The notes under the pieces: model-generated
Databases searched by the model: none
Seen by the model: only the letters and a program-made list of their open reading frames with translations
What the model was told of the DNA's origin: nothing
Assembly (NCBI GenBank): GCA_016710365.1
Contig: JADJVW010000006.1
Coordinates: 124,001 to 188,000 of the forward strand
Source of the DNA: Candidatus Caldilinea saccharophila
Lineage (GTDB): Bacteria; Chloroflexota; Anaerolineae; Caldilineales; Caldilineaceae
Length of the DNA: 64,000 nt
Reading direction: 5' to 3'
Translations under genes and position numbers: made by a program
In this document: positions 62,474 through 64,000 of the stretch, one piece after another
Layout: each line of letters starts with the position of its first letter
Position numbering within the stretch: the first letter of the stretch is position 1

Positions 62474-64000
<1,527 letters not shown>

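Overview
The window reads as chromosomal DNA of a free-living, moderately GC-rich bacterium. I infer a member of Chloroflexota (Caldilinea/Anaerolineae-like). The grounds are protein style, a MerR/B12 (CarH-like) regulator, a Rho with a compact N-terminus, an F420/deazaflavin-type nitroreductase, a CapA-like lipoprotein, and abundant heptamer-type and palindromic repeats. No marker in the window proves the phylum.

Layout. 1-6.9 kb (minus strand): the str/S10 ribosomal block, transcribed rpsL-rpsG-fusA-tuf-rpsJ-rplC-rplD-rplW, with rplW cut by the window edge. 6.9-14.1 kb: a fold-III PLP enzyme (D-serine dehydratase-like), fumC, a LysM/M23 cell-wall peptidase, rho with a long leader, and a Crp/Fnr regulator. 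14.6-16.4 kb: a degenerate polyprenyl-synthase-like protein directly downstream of a CarH-like B12 photoreceptor/repressor gene that is frameshifted. 16.5-23.6 kb (minus): a Gfo/Idh oxidoreductase, parB, parA, a PfkB kinase, then rpmH-rnpA-yidD-yidC-jag behind a strong promoter. 23.8-38.5 kb (mostly plus): a frameshifted membrane protein, priA, an HTH regulator on a possibly leaderless mRNA, a lipoprotein, a two-component system, a heme-copper-oxidase-I-like membrane protein (minus), a phasin-like protein behind a promoter with twin operators, and an MFS-recX-GNAT/nitrilase operon. A stand-alone biotin carboxyl carrier protein follows.

38.9-57.1 kb holds the main attraction: an 18-kb, three-gene polyunsaturated-fatty-acid (PUFA) synthase locus. 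Pfa1 is the enoyl reductase. Pfa2 is KS-MAT-ACP(x4)-KR-DH. Pfa3 is KS-CLF-AT-four hotdog folds (two DH didomains)-PS-DH-acyltransferase (AGPAT). This is the architecture known from terrestrial myxobacteria. The three proteins would act together on malonyl-CoA and an acyl starter, and AGPAT would offload the product to lipid. The sequence as given has about six frameshifts in pfa2 and one in pfa3. The locus is also peppered with two classes of repeat written into the protein: a 33-bp perfect or near-perfect palindrome (11 codons, three copies) and heptamer tracts (CGCCCCT and purine-rich GGAGAC types) that form or lengthen many of the inter-domain linkers.

57.1-64 kb: a HicB-like antitoxin remnant, a CitE-like lyase, a three-domain Ada, an ornithine cyclodeaminase/mu-crystallin enzyme, a deazaflavin-dependent nitroreductase-family protein, a four-unit 39-bp REP array, and the start of a CapA-like lipoprotein that runs off the window. 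I saw no rRNA, tRNA, CRISPR array, transposase or phage gene.
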